Source: Sipunculus nudus
Taxonomy: Eukaryota > Annelida > Sipuncula > Golfingiida > Sipunculidae
Length of the DNA stretch: 64,000 nucleotides
Assembly: GCA_026874595.1 (NCBI GenBank)
Contig: CM049314.1
Coordinates: 64,762,800 to 64,826,799, forward strand
Direction of reading: 5' to 3'
The position numbers and the translations under genes are program-made. Under the pieces are notes generated by a model. That model worked only from the letters and a program-made list of their open reading frames with translations, ran no database searches and had not been told where the DNA came from. This document shows positions 48,285-60,510 of this stretch, one piece after another; the first letter of the stretch is position 1; each line of letters opens with the position of its first letter.

Positions 48285-48460
48285 TTTGAGACTGGGGGGG
48301 GGGGGGGGTGGGGGTGGGGGTGGTAGTCAATCATTTTATTAGAACAAAGGTAAATTTTTTTACGGGCGGGACGTGCGGTTAGCTATTTTATTAGGACAAA
48401 TATTTTGAGACGGTCCCTGCCCATTGCAGTTTTATCAGAGCAAGTTTGAGAAGAGGTTAG
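48285..48460. repeat. Short inverted counterpart of the 48-bp minisatellite, with a poly-G run
   Basis: GGGCGGGACGTGCGGTTAGC and ATTTTATTAGGACAAA are the reverse complement of the right-arm unit. About three units are recognisable, mixed with a G-rich run at 48293-48325. This marks the duplication arms but shows that the array expanded or shrank separately in each. Confidence 0.7.
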
Positions 48461-48812
48461 TCGGAAAGGACGTCCGGCGGAACAACTAATAAATGTAATG
48501 GGGCTTTAAAATATGTCTTTACCAAATACAGCAGATTATAATGGGAATCTTGTTGATCGGTTTTCCAAGTCACTGAAGCTTCCTCAGTTAAGATGTGAAA
48601 GGAATTAAACACACTGGCATCAGGATTCATTAAACAGTTTTAAGGCACTCTTCCCTGAGGTATTAGTAATCTTGTACACCAAATTCACTCGAGAACAAAC
48701 TGCCACAACCAAAAGATTCGCAATGCGTGTGACAATATTTTCTTGATCGATCGATATTATAGCGCTTGACGCCCTTGTAATCTTTACTTGCCAACGGCGT
48801 GGCAGCAATATT

Positions 48813-48897
<85 letters not shown>

Positions 48898-48912
48898 CAG
48901 AGAGAGAGAGAT
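48813..48912. repeat. Compound (TA)n-(GA)n microsatellite
   Basis: (TA)n passes directly into (GA)n. It lies in the left arm, upstream of the long purine tract. Confidence 0.9.
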
Positions 48913-49180
48913 GGTTTGCTGCGCCCCTTTATCTCCCATCAAATTTGTTTGTAGAACTGAAGGTCCAGGAGATGTGCTACTGTAATCTCCAAATTCGTAA
49001 TTGATCTTGCTTTCGATTGGAGTACGCACAGTGCGCAGTCGTATGCACAATACGCACCTCATATGCATCTCAGTTGTTTTGTGTAAGTTTGATGTACGTA
49101 GGCATGCGCACAGTACGGCCACGTACGCGCTGTTACGCAGGTGATAAGTAACAAATACGCAGCGCATCGGTCCCGAATTG

Positions 49181-49829
49181 GTCGAGAGAGAGAGAACGAG
49201 AAAGAGGAGAGAGCGAGATAGAGAGAGACCAAGAGAGAGAGAGAGAAGGAGTGAGAGAGAGCACAAGATAGAAAGAACGAATGAGAGAACGAGAGAGAAA
49301 GAGAGATAGAAAATGAGAGAGATAGAAAAAAAAATGGTAGAGGGAGAGAAAGAAAGAAAAGAGAACGGGTGAGAGAGACAACCAAAGAGAGAAAAAGAAA
49401 GGGAGAGAGATAGACCAAGCTTTATATATTTCGGGATCACAACTGGGTCTAACAGAGAGATCAACAGTGAAAAAATGAGAAAGGGCAAGATAGAGATAGG
49501 GAGAACGAGAGAGAGAGAGAACGAGAAGAAGAAAAATAGAGATAAAGAAAAGGAGATACATAGACAGAGGAAGTGACAGAGAGAGGGACAGATAGAGGAA
49601 AAGAGAATAAGAGATAGAGAACTGGAGAGAGTTGGAGAAAGAATGTATAGGGAAAAAACGAAAGAGAGAAAACGAGAGAGGAAAAAGGAGAGAGAAAAAG
49701 AACGAGATAGAGAGAACGAGAGAGATAGAGAGAGAACGAGGTAGAGAAAGCGAGAGAGAGAAAACGAGAGAACGAGTGAGAGAGAACGATCGAAGGTGAA
49801 GAGAGAGAGAGAGAGAGGGGGGGGGGGGG

Positions 49830-49879
<50 letters not shown>

Positions 49880-50477
49880 AAGAGGCAGAGAATGGAAGAA
49901 AGAGAACGAGAGAGGGAGAGAAGGAATCAGACAAATAGAGAGAAAACGAGATAGAATAGATGGACAGAGAAAGAGAGAGAGATAGAGAGAGATAGAGAGA
50001 GCGATATTGCGAGAGAGAGAGAACGAGAGATAAGAAGAAAGAGAGAGAGCCAGAGAGAGAAAGAACGAAAAAGAGTACGAGAGAGAGAAAATAAGAGATA
50101 TAGAGAGAGTACGATAGGGAAAGAACGACAGAGAGAACGAGAGAGAATGAGAGATATATAAAGAGAAAGAGAGAGAGAGAAAGAAAAGAAAACGAATGAG
50201 TGAGACAACCAGAGAGAGAGAACGGGGGAGAGATAGGGAGATAGACCTAGTCTTAAATACTAAAGAGCCACAGCTGGGTCTAAGAGAGAGAGAGAGTTGA
50301 AAGAACGAGAAGGAGGACAAGAGAAAGAAAAAGAAAGAGAGAGAAAGAAGGAAAGACGAGAGAGGGAGGACAAAGAGAGAAAGAGAAAAAGAAGGAGAGA
50401 AATAAGTAGAGAACGGAGGAGAGAAAACGAACGAGATACAGAGAACAGAGGAGAGAATGGGAGAGAGATAGAGAGTG

Positions 50478-50539
<62 letters not shown>

Positions 50540-50573
50540 AGGGAGAAAGAGAGTGTGTGAGAGAGAGATACAC
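49181..50573. repeat. Very long purine-rich (GA)n-derived tract, about 1.4 kb
   Basis: Almost pure G/A on the plus strand. A non-GA landmark with AACTGGGTCTAA (near 49440-49455) and its relative CAGCTGGGTCTAAGAG (near 50270-50288) recur about 830 bp apart, which suggests a higher-order unit. Minus-strand frames up to 487 codons rich in Ser, Leu and Phe are artefacts. The tract is private to the left arm. Confidence 0.9.
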
Positions 50574-51159
50574 TCAAATCCGGCCAAAATGACCATTTGT
50601 TGGACCAGCCGATGGTCGTGTAAGTCGGATGGTAATTTAATAACCTATGAAATATCTTTTTATTTTTTTCAGATATACATATATATATATTTATATTAAT
50701 ATCAATATTAATATTAATATTAATATTACTTTCACATTATGCATTTTAAACCCAAGCATATGCAATTGTTTCAACATTTACGGTATAAATAAAATATTTT
50801 AAACCACTTATGCATGCAGTATCAAACTGAACGTAAATCATATTTGTTCATACTCATTGAAATACACAGTCTTTCGGATTCCTAAATGCAAAAAAAAAAC
50901 AGACTTGAATGAGATCATGACAAGGTGGGATAGCTGGGAGTTGTTATTCAAAATTGTCACAGTGTTATTGGACTCAACATCCTCCGTGATTTATGTAAAT
51001 TAGGTTATATCTATATTTTGGTTGCCATTTTGTTCGCGATTTTTTTCAAATCCGCGATATTCTCGAAAAAAAATTATCCCGAAAAAAGGAGCCTGACCGT
51101 GGAAATCGCAGAATTTTTTCCTCGGGAATCTAAAGTCTACCACACCCACGCACACACCC

Positions 51160-51166
51160 ACTACAC

Positions 51167-51252
<86 letters not shown>
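51160..51252. repeat. (CA)n-(TA)n microsatellite in the left arm
   Basis: Corresponds to the inverted tract at 56018-56108 in the right arm. TGTTACACC follows immediately, one more TGTTAC next to (TA)n. Confidence 0.9.
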
Positions 51253-52084
51253 GCTGTTACACCGGTTTTATTTTATTTTATAAAGAATTGAATGGACTTT
51301 ATAACCAGTTACTACCATTTTTTTGTATTCCATGTATGATAATAGTTTACAGAAGAGGATCTTCCAAGGTTTCCTATATGCACTAGTATTTCTCATTTTC
51401 CGATTTATTCAAGAGTGAAATGCAAAACGTGGCAGAAAATTAATCCCTTTGTGCCGAGTCTTACGTTTTGGTCTTGAATTGTCGGGAACAAAGCAATGTG
51501 TGTCTGTATGAAAACATTATACGTCTCATTTCCTGGCATCACCTGCGGCCTATCGGCAATATACCCGAGCCTGACGGTTGTTAATTATCTAGCATGCTCT
51601 GATCACACGGACATGCAGATTACATGATTAAATATCAAATTTCATTCCTCTGTGTTCACTTTGAAGGTACCTATTCCAGTATCAGACTATCAACTTAAGA
51701 ATATCCCTTCGTGGCGGATCCAGAGGGGAGCGCGCGCCCTGGCTTTGATGAAAATCATCTCTCATTTAATCTTTTCCCATTTATTCGTGATTGATTTTCA
51801 TTTTTTAAGATTCCTGTTATATAAGATTATATTATTAGGTTATTTATTCAGTTTATCTCATTCTAATTTAAAAAAAAGCTGAGGATTTCATTGAATCTGC
51901 TGGGTTATAACACGGAGGAACCCCCCCCCCCCCCCTACCCCGAATCAGTCTGTGATTGAGACACGGCCTCTCATCAGCCTGCAGAACGTCAAGCCTTGCT
52001 TAGGTAGCGACAGCCTGTCACTCGAACGTCGATATCAAATTTTAATCCTAGTGAATTTATTTTAAAAAGGCCTGCGAGATATGA

Positions 52085-52190
52085 TTTCATGGCTGAGGTT
52101 GGGGCAACCGTGAAAATTCTCACGGTTTCTCGGCTGATCTTCTAACTCCCGAACTGTCCTCTGCTTTTCCTTTGCGTGGCCAACGCGTCG
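52085..52190 (-). mobile_element. Degraded tRNA-SINE (family A-like) remnant
   Basis: The minus strand shows the AACCGTGAGAATTTTCACGG block next to a head-like segment. A related scrap lies at about 51945-52000 (contains CAGCCTGCAGAACG). Boundaries are unclear. Confidence 0.4.
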
Positions 52191-52953
52191 ATGCCAGTAA
52201 AACATGTAACCACACCCTAATATACATATAATATATGAGATTTATATACAGAAACTATGAAATATCAATAATTAGTTTTGCCTTACTGCTTGACGAATAA
52301 GTATTAACAAATAAATTATGAAGTATTTTTATGACATATATTATATTTTGTACACAAAGGTTTTAAGGGGAACTTGAAACATTTCTTTTACCAATAGAAT
52401 TTTTAGATATATTGCATTTTATATCTACATTGTTTGGTTTGTAAATTATGAAAAAAAAATTTTGGGGATCAATTTTTTTTTTCTGCAGTACATGAGTATG
52501 CAGTTGATAATGAACATTTGTGGTGAGTTTTTATATGATATTTCAATTAAGGGGGGAACAGAAGTTACATATTTTTGAAAATGGACTAATAGGCTTTCCA
52601 TAATATTTCAGAATATATGCAGAATAAAACATTTATCTAATTAAAAGAAAAAAAAAAACGATGTCAACAGGTTACATTTTTAAAAATCAGGCAATAATGT
52701 GAAAATTGTTGGGAGTTACTTAGTCACTTAACACCTCACAGGCGGCGCTGGCGATTGTGAGACAGATAGCCAGTCCACACATAAGTGGCTTCCGGCGTCA
52801 ACAATATGTGATTGGCTTATAAAATGCGCAGATCAAATAAAATACAATATGAGCAATCAATAGCTTGGGTATATACAATTTATCTCCTTAGCGTTACACC
52901 ATCAGTGCAATTTACATTAACATGTCATCGAGGGGCGCATTACCATGCAATAA

Positions 52954-53229
52954 AAGTGTTTCCATGTGCGCGTACTATATGCGCGTACTATACGCGTAAG
53001 TGGCAGACGTATAATTGTACTTTGGATCGAGCAGGTGTCCCACAGAAAGATGGCGAAGTGACGTCAATTTACCCGAATCCCCGAGTTCACGCCGACCCTA
53101 TGCGTCAAAATCGCTCCTGTAGTGATTTTCACGCATTTACATACATACGCATATTCGCTGACAGTTACAAAACCATATGAGCGATTTTTTTACGAATATA
53201 CGCATTTACGCGCACATGGAAACAACCCT
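52954..53229. mobile_element. PIF/Harbinger-like MITE with TAA target-site duplication
   Basis: The left end AAGTGTTTCCATGTGCGCGT and the right end ACGCGCACATGGAAACAACC are inverted repeats, flanked by TAA at 52951-52953 and 53230-53232. Subterminal ATACGCA and ATGCGCGTACTA motifs repeat inside. A 3-bp TWA duplication and GTGTTTCCATG-like ends are typical of PIF/Harbinger. Confidence 0.7.
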
Positions 53230-53477
53230 TAAGTTTTCAGCCTACTTTCCGGGAATGAATTTCTGAAAGGCCCTGTTTTTCTGGATATACAAAAACTGAT
53301 ATAAGAATTGAATGATTTGGTTCGTCAAAAACTTCGCATAAGTAAAAAAAAAACAAGAGTATTTTTAAGAAGAAGATGAAAAAAAGTATTATTATCAGCA
53401 TATTCATTTGATAATATTACAAGGGATATTCGAAACTAAAATTAACAGATTCTTTTCAGGATAGGTTTACTGGGTCT

Positions 53478-54167
53478 TACGCTCCCGAGGCAGCGGAAAT
53501 CTTACGCTTCTAAAGAAACGACTGATTTTCACGCTGCCAGCTTTGACCGTTTATGATATATTTAGACACCAGATGGCGGTTCGTTGTCCGCTGAACAAAA
53601 CGTGCGTATGATGTGACAAGCAGCCAACCAGATGCCAATAACAAACACGCGACAGGCATCCTGGCTCCGCCCATAGCTGCGCTTCAAGCGCCGTTTGAAG
53701 ACAAGTCTACATTCGAATTTTAATTGTTCCCTCTTCATTCTCGCATCATCGACAGATTCGATTCTGACAGTATGACTGTGTTAGCGTAGCCATGTGTCTG
53801 GTGTCTGCAGAACTGAAACCAGCCCGCGAGGTGTGCACGCAGCCTTTGTTGTTTCGTTTCGTTTGAATTACAGCTCACCGACCGGGCATCCTTTGTGCCC
53901 AAGGTCCTAAGCAAACCACGTCTGCGGCAATTCTCTCTGAGCCTGTGGCCTGTTCATACGGTTACCGGGGCGATGAGCTGTCACTCAAAACGAAATAAGC
54001 TCCGTGTATTCCTCGCTTGGCCGTGTCTTCCAGCACAAGGTCTCATCTGATTGGACAAAAATACAGTGCTCCCCTCTGGTGTAGCAATTCAGGATACGAG
54101 GTCATAACAAACAGCGCTTACCATGTAGGAAGTAGGCCTATAGTTAAAGCGCTGTGTAAAGAGCGTA
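53478..54167 (-). mobile_element. 690-bp non-autonomous DNA transposon with 9-bp target-site duplication, copy 2
   Basis: Flanked by exact 9-bp direct repeats ACTGGGTCT at 53469-53477 and 54168-54176. Its ends are TACGCTC and GAGCGTA, a perfect 7-bp inverted repeat. It is the inverted near-identical partner of 31134-31824 but has a different target duplication, which proves separate transposition rather than segmental copying. It lies inside the loop of the large inverted duplication. Confidence 0.85.
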
Positions 54168-54179
54168 ACTGGGTCTGTA

Positions 54180-55560
54180 ATCCGGAGAATAATGTGTAAG
54201 GTCTGAATAAATTCATTAATTCTCAAAGAAGTGGGCCATGTGGCCATGACCTCTGAAATTAGGTCATGGTTACCTATATTTTGCCAATTACGGGAGAAAA
54301 CATGATTTTTAAGCACCAAGTGAGTCAGATGAGGCACAAATTGTATCCATTTAGCCTAAAATCCTCATACATACATACATACCTCCATCAGTGAGGTCCC
54401 GAAAAATCTCCTTGGAATTCTGAAATGTCACTCTGACCAATTTTCTGCAAGCTGCGTGAAAGAACTTGATTTGAACACTCTATTAGTCAGGTAGGTATAA
54501 ATAGTAGCAGCTGCATGTAGAATTAGGTCACTGTAACCTATATCTAGGAGTTATTGGCAAAATGATTGATTTGAGCAGTCCGAGAGTCTTTTTGCCCATT
54601 GTTCAAGGCTCCTTGAATTCAGCAGAGCGTCATGACATCTCCCCATCCCCATGAATAATGTCTTCTTATTTGCTTGACACCTCAAGAACGTATTCTCAGT
54701 AACAGTTCATCTCATTTTCCCATCTCATCTTAGTTGATTTCGTCTCATTTTTTTCCCGGTGGATATTGGACATTAGATTACTCCCCTGAGGCTTATTATC
54801 CCGCCACACGGACACTGAAGCTGAATAACGTTACATAGAGTGATCAACTGTAGCGAGAATACTGATATAGAAAATAATAGACTCATCAACCCTCTCTATA
54901 TGAACCCTCTCGCTCTACGGGGCAGGCAGCAGGCTTCCAAAAGATTGCTATCAATCAAACCTTGTCTTTTACTTTCAGTACAAGGGTTTGGAGAGGGGAT
55001 TAAGGACCGTGGCAAACCTTTTCTGTATATTTATAATGATTGCTGCCACGCCCTTAACAAATAAAGAATGCAAGGACATTTAGCGTTGTAATTACGATTT
55101 CTGGAAAAAAAGCTGTCATACCCACTGCGAATCTTTGTCGTTTAGCATTTTTGATTTCTAGCGAATTTAGTTTACGATATGACCAACACCTCAGGGAAGA
55201 ATGCTTCAAAAGTTAGTGATGAATCTTATGCCTTTTGGCTTGATTCCTTTCACATTTCCACCGAGGAATATCAGTGACTGCGGAAAACCCATCGGAAAGA
55301 TCCCAATTATAATCTGCTACCTGTGGTAACGAAATATTTAAAATCCACAGCACGTGTTGTTATTACACCAGACGTCTTTTCCGACCTACCCCTTCCCAAA
55401 CTTGATCTTTGAGGCCCCTTTCTAAAAATGTGTATAGGTTTACTGTTAAACAGCTACTATTCTTATAAATGGGTATGTATGATGTAGTGAAGATGTAGTA
55501 GTCGGTGTTTTGACCAAGCAGATTGAAATAATGGAAAGACTCCCTCATTATAGCATCTTA
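54180..55560. other. Loop of the inverted duplication, right half, unassigned
   Basis: Single-copy DNA within this window with a short CATA repeat near 54369-54383. No coding motif recognised. Confidence 0.4.
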
Positions 55561-56015
55561 ACGGAGAAATTCAGACAGTTGTTCATTAATATCCAAATTT
55601 TATAAATTAGGAAGAAAAATCTGTGGATAACAGAAATCTCCAAAATGAAAATAAATCAGATATAAATGGGTAAAGAAAAAGATTGAATGAGGGATGTAAC
55701 ATCTCAACCCAGGGCTGCTCGCCCACGGCGACCCCCTCTGGATCCGCCACTCAGGGATATTCTTTAGTTAATCGAAGTCTGATATTGGAATAGATCCCTT
55801 TGAAGTTAAAACGGAGGAAGTACCCCTGGTCTTTAATCATGATATCTACATGTCCATGTGATCTCAGCGTTCTAGATAATTAACAACCGTCAGGTTCAGG
55901 TGTATCCTATATATACATATCTGAAAAATTAGACTTGGTACAAAGGGATTAACTTTCTGCAAGTCCTGTAAAATATGATCATAAATGGAATAAAATGGAA
56001 TAAAAACAGGTGTAA

Positions 56016-56017
<2 letters not shown>

Positions 56018-56064
<47 letters not shown>

Positions 56065-56108
56065 ATATATATTGTGTGTGTGTTTGTGTGTATGTGTGTG
56101 TGTGTGTT
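56018..56108. repeat. (TA)n-(TG)n microsatellite in the right arm
   Basis: Inverted counterpart of 51160-51252; both keep the (TA)n next to a (CA/TG)n. Confidence 0.9.
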
Positions 56109-56245
56109 AGGCTTCATATACCCGAGGATAAAATTTTGCAATATCCACGATGAGGCTTTTTTCGGGAGATTATTTTTTTTGAGAATATCGCGAATTTGAA
56201 AACTTTGCGAACAAAAAGGCAAACACATTATTTATATATATATAT

Positions 56246-56969
56246 TGTTACAGGTGCTCTTTTATTGTGTGACACGGGCGTAACTCGTGTTGTTTTACAT
56301 TTCATGTTTAATCCGTACTGGTTGAACTCTCGTTGTCATGTGGCCCTTGAGCTTTCACGCTTGGTAGTGGGTCACGTGATGAGCCTGGTATGTGTAGATA
56401 CACAGCGATGTCTTCCTAGAGAATTCCTGAAACGCGTGTTTATTGTGGAGTAGGGTCTTTATAGACTGTTCGAGAAGTGGAAGGTTCTCGGCTTGGGGTG
56501 TGAAGGCATATAAAGGGGCTGCTGTTTAGAACCAGGGGGCAGACAGCAGAGCAGATACCAGCGGACGCAGAAGCGTGTGTCAGATTCTAAGACCTTATCC
56601 GACGAATGCTGCAATTATACATTTCCAAAGATTTTCACCTGTATTTTATACATTTGGACTTCAGTTTAGTTTCTGTGTTGTTGCAAGAACTTTCCACTGG
56701 ACTGTCATTCTCCGAGAGTTTACATTCAAAGGACTTATCTTGGTGACGGTGTTGGTATCGAGGATTCGAGGTACTGTACCATTATATTTCTGTGTGATTG
56801 TATTGACTTGTTGCTATAACGCTGTGTTACTGTATAATTGTTATAATCTTATTCATTCCCCTAGACATTTCACGCTGCCTGGTGCTACAGAATCTGATTT
56901 TTTTAATCTCCATTACAAAATTTGTGTTCATCACGCATACGTGATCTGTTTATAATAGGTTCCGTAACA
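56246..56969 (+). mobile_element. 5' LTR, family E, with downstream primer-binding site
   Basis: A 724-bp LTR from TGTTACAGG to CCGTAACA, preceded by TATATATAT. Compared with the copy at 7665 it lacks the segment with the AATAAA signal (around 56840), so it could not polyadenylate in the usual way. After a 6-base gap, TGGGGGCTCTCGCCGAGATG (56976-56995) starts with the TGG expected of a tRNA primer-binding site. Together with the gag remnant this identifies the family as an LTR retrotransposon. Confidence 0.8.
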
Positions 56970-57135
56970 TAAAATTGGGGGCTCTCGCCGAGATGCTTAA
57001 TAGTATTCAAATTTATTAGGCCTTGACCTGGACATTGTTTTATCATACATTGTTTACAAGATTACATATTGTTTACAGTACATTGTTTACCGGATTTATC
57101 TCAGTGTTTTTTTTTTATTGTTTTAACATCTTAAC

Positions 57136-57535
57136 ATGGCAGATTTCAGACCTGAGACATTTGTTGACGATCCCGACCCTGATCAACTTGAACAGTTGTC
57201 AAAAGACCAAATGTTGCGTTTGGGACATCACTTAGGGTTAAATGTGAAAAAGCTTTCAGAAAGCCTGATATCTTTGCCATAATCATGCAAGATCTTATTA
57301 GCAAAGGTTTAATTGTAGAGACTAAAGTTGAAACATAAAAAAAATGATAGCCTTGCTATGCAATTAGAATTTAAAAAGTTGAAATGCAACATGAGCTGGC
57401 ATTAAAAGAGAGTGAAGAACGGTTAGAAAGAGAATGACTAGAAAAGAAATAGAAAGAGAAAGACTAGAAAAAGAAATTGAGTTAAAACGACTGGAGTTAG
57501 AAAGACTTAAACTAGAACATAGTTCTGCCCCAACA
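57136..57535 (+). pseudogene. LTR-retrotransposon gag N-terminal remnant, broken
   Basis: An ATG at 57136 opens a 48-codon frame beginning MADFRPE and ending at the TAA at 57280-57282. Further downstream, a charged coiled-coil region rich in Leu, Glu, Lys and Arg (about 57350-57535) is visible only in pieces with several stops and frame changes. This resembles the N-terminal Gag layout of molluscan LTR elements. No capsid, zinc-knuckle, protease, RT or integrase sequence follows; the element ends before the minisatellite at 57585. It is a dead 5' fragment. Confidence 0.65.
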
Positions 57536-57584
57536 TAAAATGTCCTTTACTATCAAATCAAACCAGACATTCACAAATAAAAAT

Positions 57585-58305
57585 GTAAAACATCACGCCC
57601 GTCCCAGAATGTTTGTTCTAACAAAAAAAAGCTAACCGCACGACCCGCCCGTCTCATAATCTTTGTTTTAATAAAATAGCTAACCGTACGCCACGCCCGT
57701 CTCAAAATTCTGTTCTGATAAAATAGCTAACCGCACGCCACGGCCGTCTCCAAATCTTTGTTCTAATGAAATAAATAACCGCGGGCCCCGCCCGTCTCAG
57801 AATCCAACTTTGCTCTTATAAAATAGCTAACCGCACGCCACGGTTGTCTCAAAATCTTTGTTTAAACAAAATAAATAACCGAGGGCCCCGCCCGTCTTAA
57901 AATCTAGCTTTGCTATAATAAAATAACTAACCGCACGACCCGCCCGTCTCTTAATCTTTGTTCTAATAAAATAGCTAACCGCACGCCCCGTCCGTCTGAA
58001 AATCTTTGTTTTAATAAAAAGCTAACCGCACGCCACGCCCGTCTCATAATCTTTGTTCTAACAAAAAAGCTAACCGCACGCCATGCCCGTCTCAATATCT
58101 ATGTTCTAACAAAATAAATAACCGCACACCCAGCCTGTCTCAAAATTTTGTCCTAATAAAATAGCTAACCGCACGCCACGCCCGTCTCAAAATCTTTGTT
58201 CTTATATAATAGTTAACCGCACGCCCCGCCCGTCTCAAAATTTAATTTTATTCTGATAAAATAGCTAACAGAACGCCCCATCCGTTTCAAAGTCTTTGTT
58301 TTGAT
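57585..58305. repeat. 48-bp minisatellite, about 15 units
   Basis: Units repeat the pattern ATAGCTAACCGCACGCC, ACGCCCGTCTCAAAATC, TTTGTTCTAATAAA with a period near 48 bp. GC-rich and AT-rich halves alternate. Because 48 is a multiple of three, minus-strand frames stay open across several units, but the repeated peptide has no family resemblance. Related inverted units sit at about 48285-48460 in the left arm. Confidence 0.85.
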
Positions 58306-58648
58306 AACAAATAAATAAATTAATAAATGAAAAAAATAAATGAACGAACATGATTAAAAGGTTCATGTAAATGTGATTTTCGTCTGACTGGTCCATTTAT
58401 TTTTCACCGGGAACCGCAAACAAATAAATAAGAAAACAATGGCGGAATGAGTTAATTTTTAATCAGACCTGACAGGCCCCCTTCTAGCGATTTCTATGTT
58501 AATTTATATGCTGAATTGTGTCAACAAAAGTGAAAATCAAACTGACAAACTGACGTTTGGAGGCCATGGTCCCCCCCCCCCCTTCATCCCTCCTCCCGCG
58601 GTCGCATCCAGTACTCGCATTCCTTTCGGAATTTCACTGAATCTAATA

Positions 58649-58649
<1 letters not shown>

Positions 58650-58709
<60 letters not shown>
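58650..58709. repeat. (TA)n microsatellite
   Basis: Uninterrupted TA. A poly-C run lies about 80 bp upstream. Confidence 0.9.
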
Positions 58710-58712
<3 letters not shown>

Positions 58713-58731
58713 TTGAATTGCCTTTGCTATC

Positions 58732-58935
58732 AGTGGCGGATCCAGAGGAGGCGCCTTCGGCGCGAGGCCTCTGGTAGAGTTGCAATATCTCACATTTTAT
58801 CTAATTTCCCAATTTTCATTTTTCATATTTCTTTTTATTTATTAGTAATTAGATTTTATTTTTAAGTTTTTTGCAGTTTATTTTTTTTTAAATTCATTAG
58901 TTGAGGATAAGGATAATCATGAACAGCTGCAGAAC
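58732..58935 (+). mobile_element. hAT-like terminal fragment
   Basis: CAGTGGCGGATCCAGAGG starts an AT-rich, T-rich non-coding segment. The same motif lies at matching places in both arms (51711 plus strand, 55738 minus strand). Confidence 0.4.
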
Positions 58936-58939
58936 AACT

Positions 58940-59060
58940 GCAGAGCACCAGGCCATGGTTGGGGTCAATACATTCTCACTTCTCCTCTGGTGATACCGGT
59001 ACTTGAACTCGCTATCTGTGCTCTAAGGAGGTCTGCGTGCTGTCGAGACCATGGATCCTG
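58940..59060 (-). mobile_element. Degraded tRNA-SINE (family A-like) remnant
   Basis: On the minus strand an AGCGAGTTCAAGTACC box B-like sequence sits between a head-like CATGGTCTCGACAGC and a diverged GAGAATGTATTGACCC block. Confidence 0.4.
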
Positions 59061-60510
59061 GTAAAATGCCAAAGTTTTACATAAGACTTCAACATATCAG
59101 TTATTTCAATCCGAGAATTATATTTTGAAGATAATATTTTGCAGGTTATAAACGTAAATGCGCCTTTGCGCCATTGACTTTAACATGTTGAAAACAATTG
59201 AAATTTCATATCAAAATTTTGGGGAAATATAAATATTTAATATTGAACCTCTCTACAGTTCGACTTCATAACGCAAAGATCTAAGGGAACGGTTTTCCAG
59301 AAACAGGAAATCCTCACTCTTTGGTGAAAATTGCCTCAAAATGTCCTCTTTATATTGGCTTTCCAAAACTATTTCCCAATATGGGAGAGGGATACCCCCT
59401 CCAATACCCTCTCAATGTACCTGTAACTAAACTTAATGAAACCATGGTATAGTAATAATAATAATAATAATAATAAAAGTGCATGTTCTGTGACTACTAA
59501 CAGTTTCCAAATAACAAGCTCAGTTATCCGTCTCAGAGGCATTTTAGAACCTACCTCAGCAGGAATCACCTACAGTGCATTAATATGTACGCAGAGTAAG
59601 CTATAAATAAAATAACTTCTACAGGAAAAACAGATGTTTAGCTGGCTTTAAGACAGTGATCCTCAGAGAACTATCAGGACACGCCAAAAGGGTTAATAAG
59701 ACACGTCCCTTTGCGACAATACCTAATAAGCACATGTTACATTATATTGCACATTGCTGTTTCCCTGCTTAATTTCAGCTCAAGCGCTAAAATAACCCCC
59801 CCCCCCCCCCCTTCCCGCCCCGAATAAACTTTAATTTGCGGAATGTGTGACCCTGCATTAGCCACTGTCAAAGATATTCATATTCACCGCACCTCTAATG
59901 ATCACACAACCTGTAAGATATATCTAATATTCGGAAACACTGTGCTAATTAAAGTGCTAATTAAACAATGTACTAAATAAAGGTAGGCGGATCATCATCA
60001 CACTTTTCTCTGTATGTTCAATCGATGATGACAAATCTGCCAACCAATCCGCTGGCCTGATCATCCGTCAAGTACTGAATCGATGTGAGAGCGCGCCCAC
60101 GGAAAGCATTTCTCCGACAAAGAATGTAAAACAGTATGGAGGGCCATTCGAGTGGAAGCCACAAATAACAATAGCAATGGAACTTAAAGAATAATGGAGG
60201 ACCATCGGCTACAGCTGTGACCCCCCTTGGTCGTTACCAGAATACCACGACATTTTCCACTACCAAAACAGCAAACCAAACTATTTTAGCAGAAATGAAG
60301 ATCTTTACGTCAACATTCATCTTACAAAGCGGCTGGGAACAGCAGTCCTAGACAGCTTTACCACATCAGCTTTATAAGCTTAAACACATGAATTTGAACG
60401 GACAAGCATTAAAGCCTACTAGCTTCTAAGTTGGAAATTTCAACCAGAAGATCTCACTTGCATTTTGACGAAAAAAATACGTAGCCATATAGCTGTACAC
60501 AGCATTGATA

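Larger units (their letters stand above)
42408..51900 (+). repeat. Left arm of a large inverted segmental duplication
   Basis: Inverted matches to the right arm are visible along the arm. Approximate left-to-right pairings are 42412/63574, 43000/63000, 44530/61475, 45457/60975, 46500/59950, 47130/58420, 48400/57950, 51060/56180, 51580/55885 and 51720/55745. A sampled 95-base stretch near 46450-46550 differs at about five positions. Similarity ends near 42408 on the outside and fades near 51.9 kb inside. The arm contains private insertions: a SINE at 44546-44954, a short LTR-like element at 46883-47037 and a purine-rich tract at 48.8-50.6 kb. Confidence 0.85.

Noticed and set aside
49016-49180. 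CpG- and GTAC-rich block between GA tracts, possible regulatory island
   Set aside because: Contains ATACGCA/GTACGC motifs reminiscent of the Harbinger-like MITE, but no ends could be defined and no promoter elements are visible.
49133-50596. 487-codon minus-strand frame rich in Ser, Leu and Phe
   Set aside because: It is a translation of the GA/CT-rich tract; the other frames are equally open and the composition follows the repeat.
52812-53180. 122-codon frame in the duplication loop
   Set aside because: Most of it lies in the Harbinger-like MITE.
31134-54167. 31-kb and 53-kb matches as arms of another inverted segmental duplication
   Set aside because: Each copy has its own perfect 9-bp target duplication and homology stops exactly at the ends, so they are independent transposon insertions.
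57913-58095. Repeating peptide frame across the 48-bp minisatellite
   Set aside because: Openness follows from a period divisible by three; there is no start context or family resemblance.
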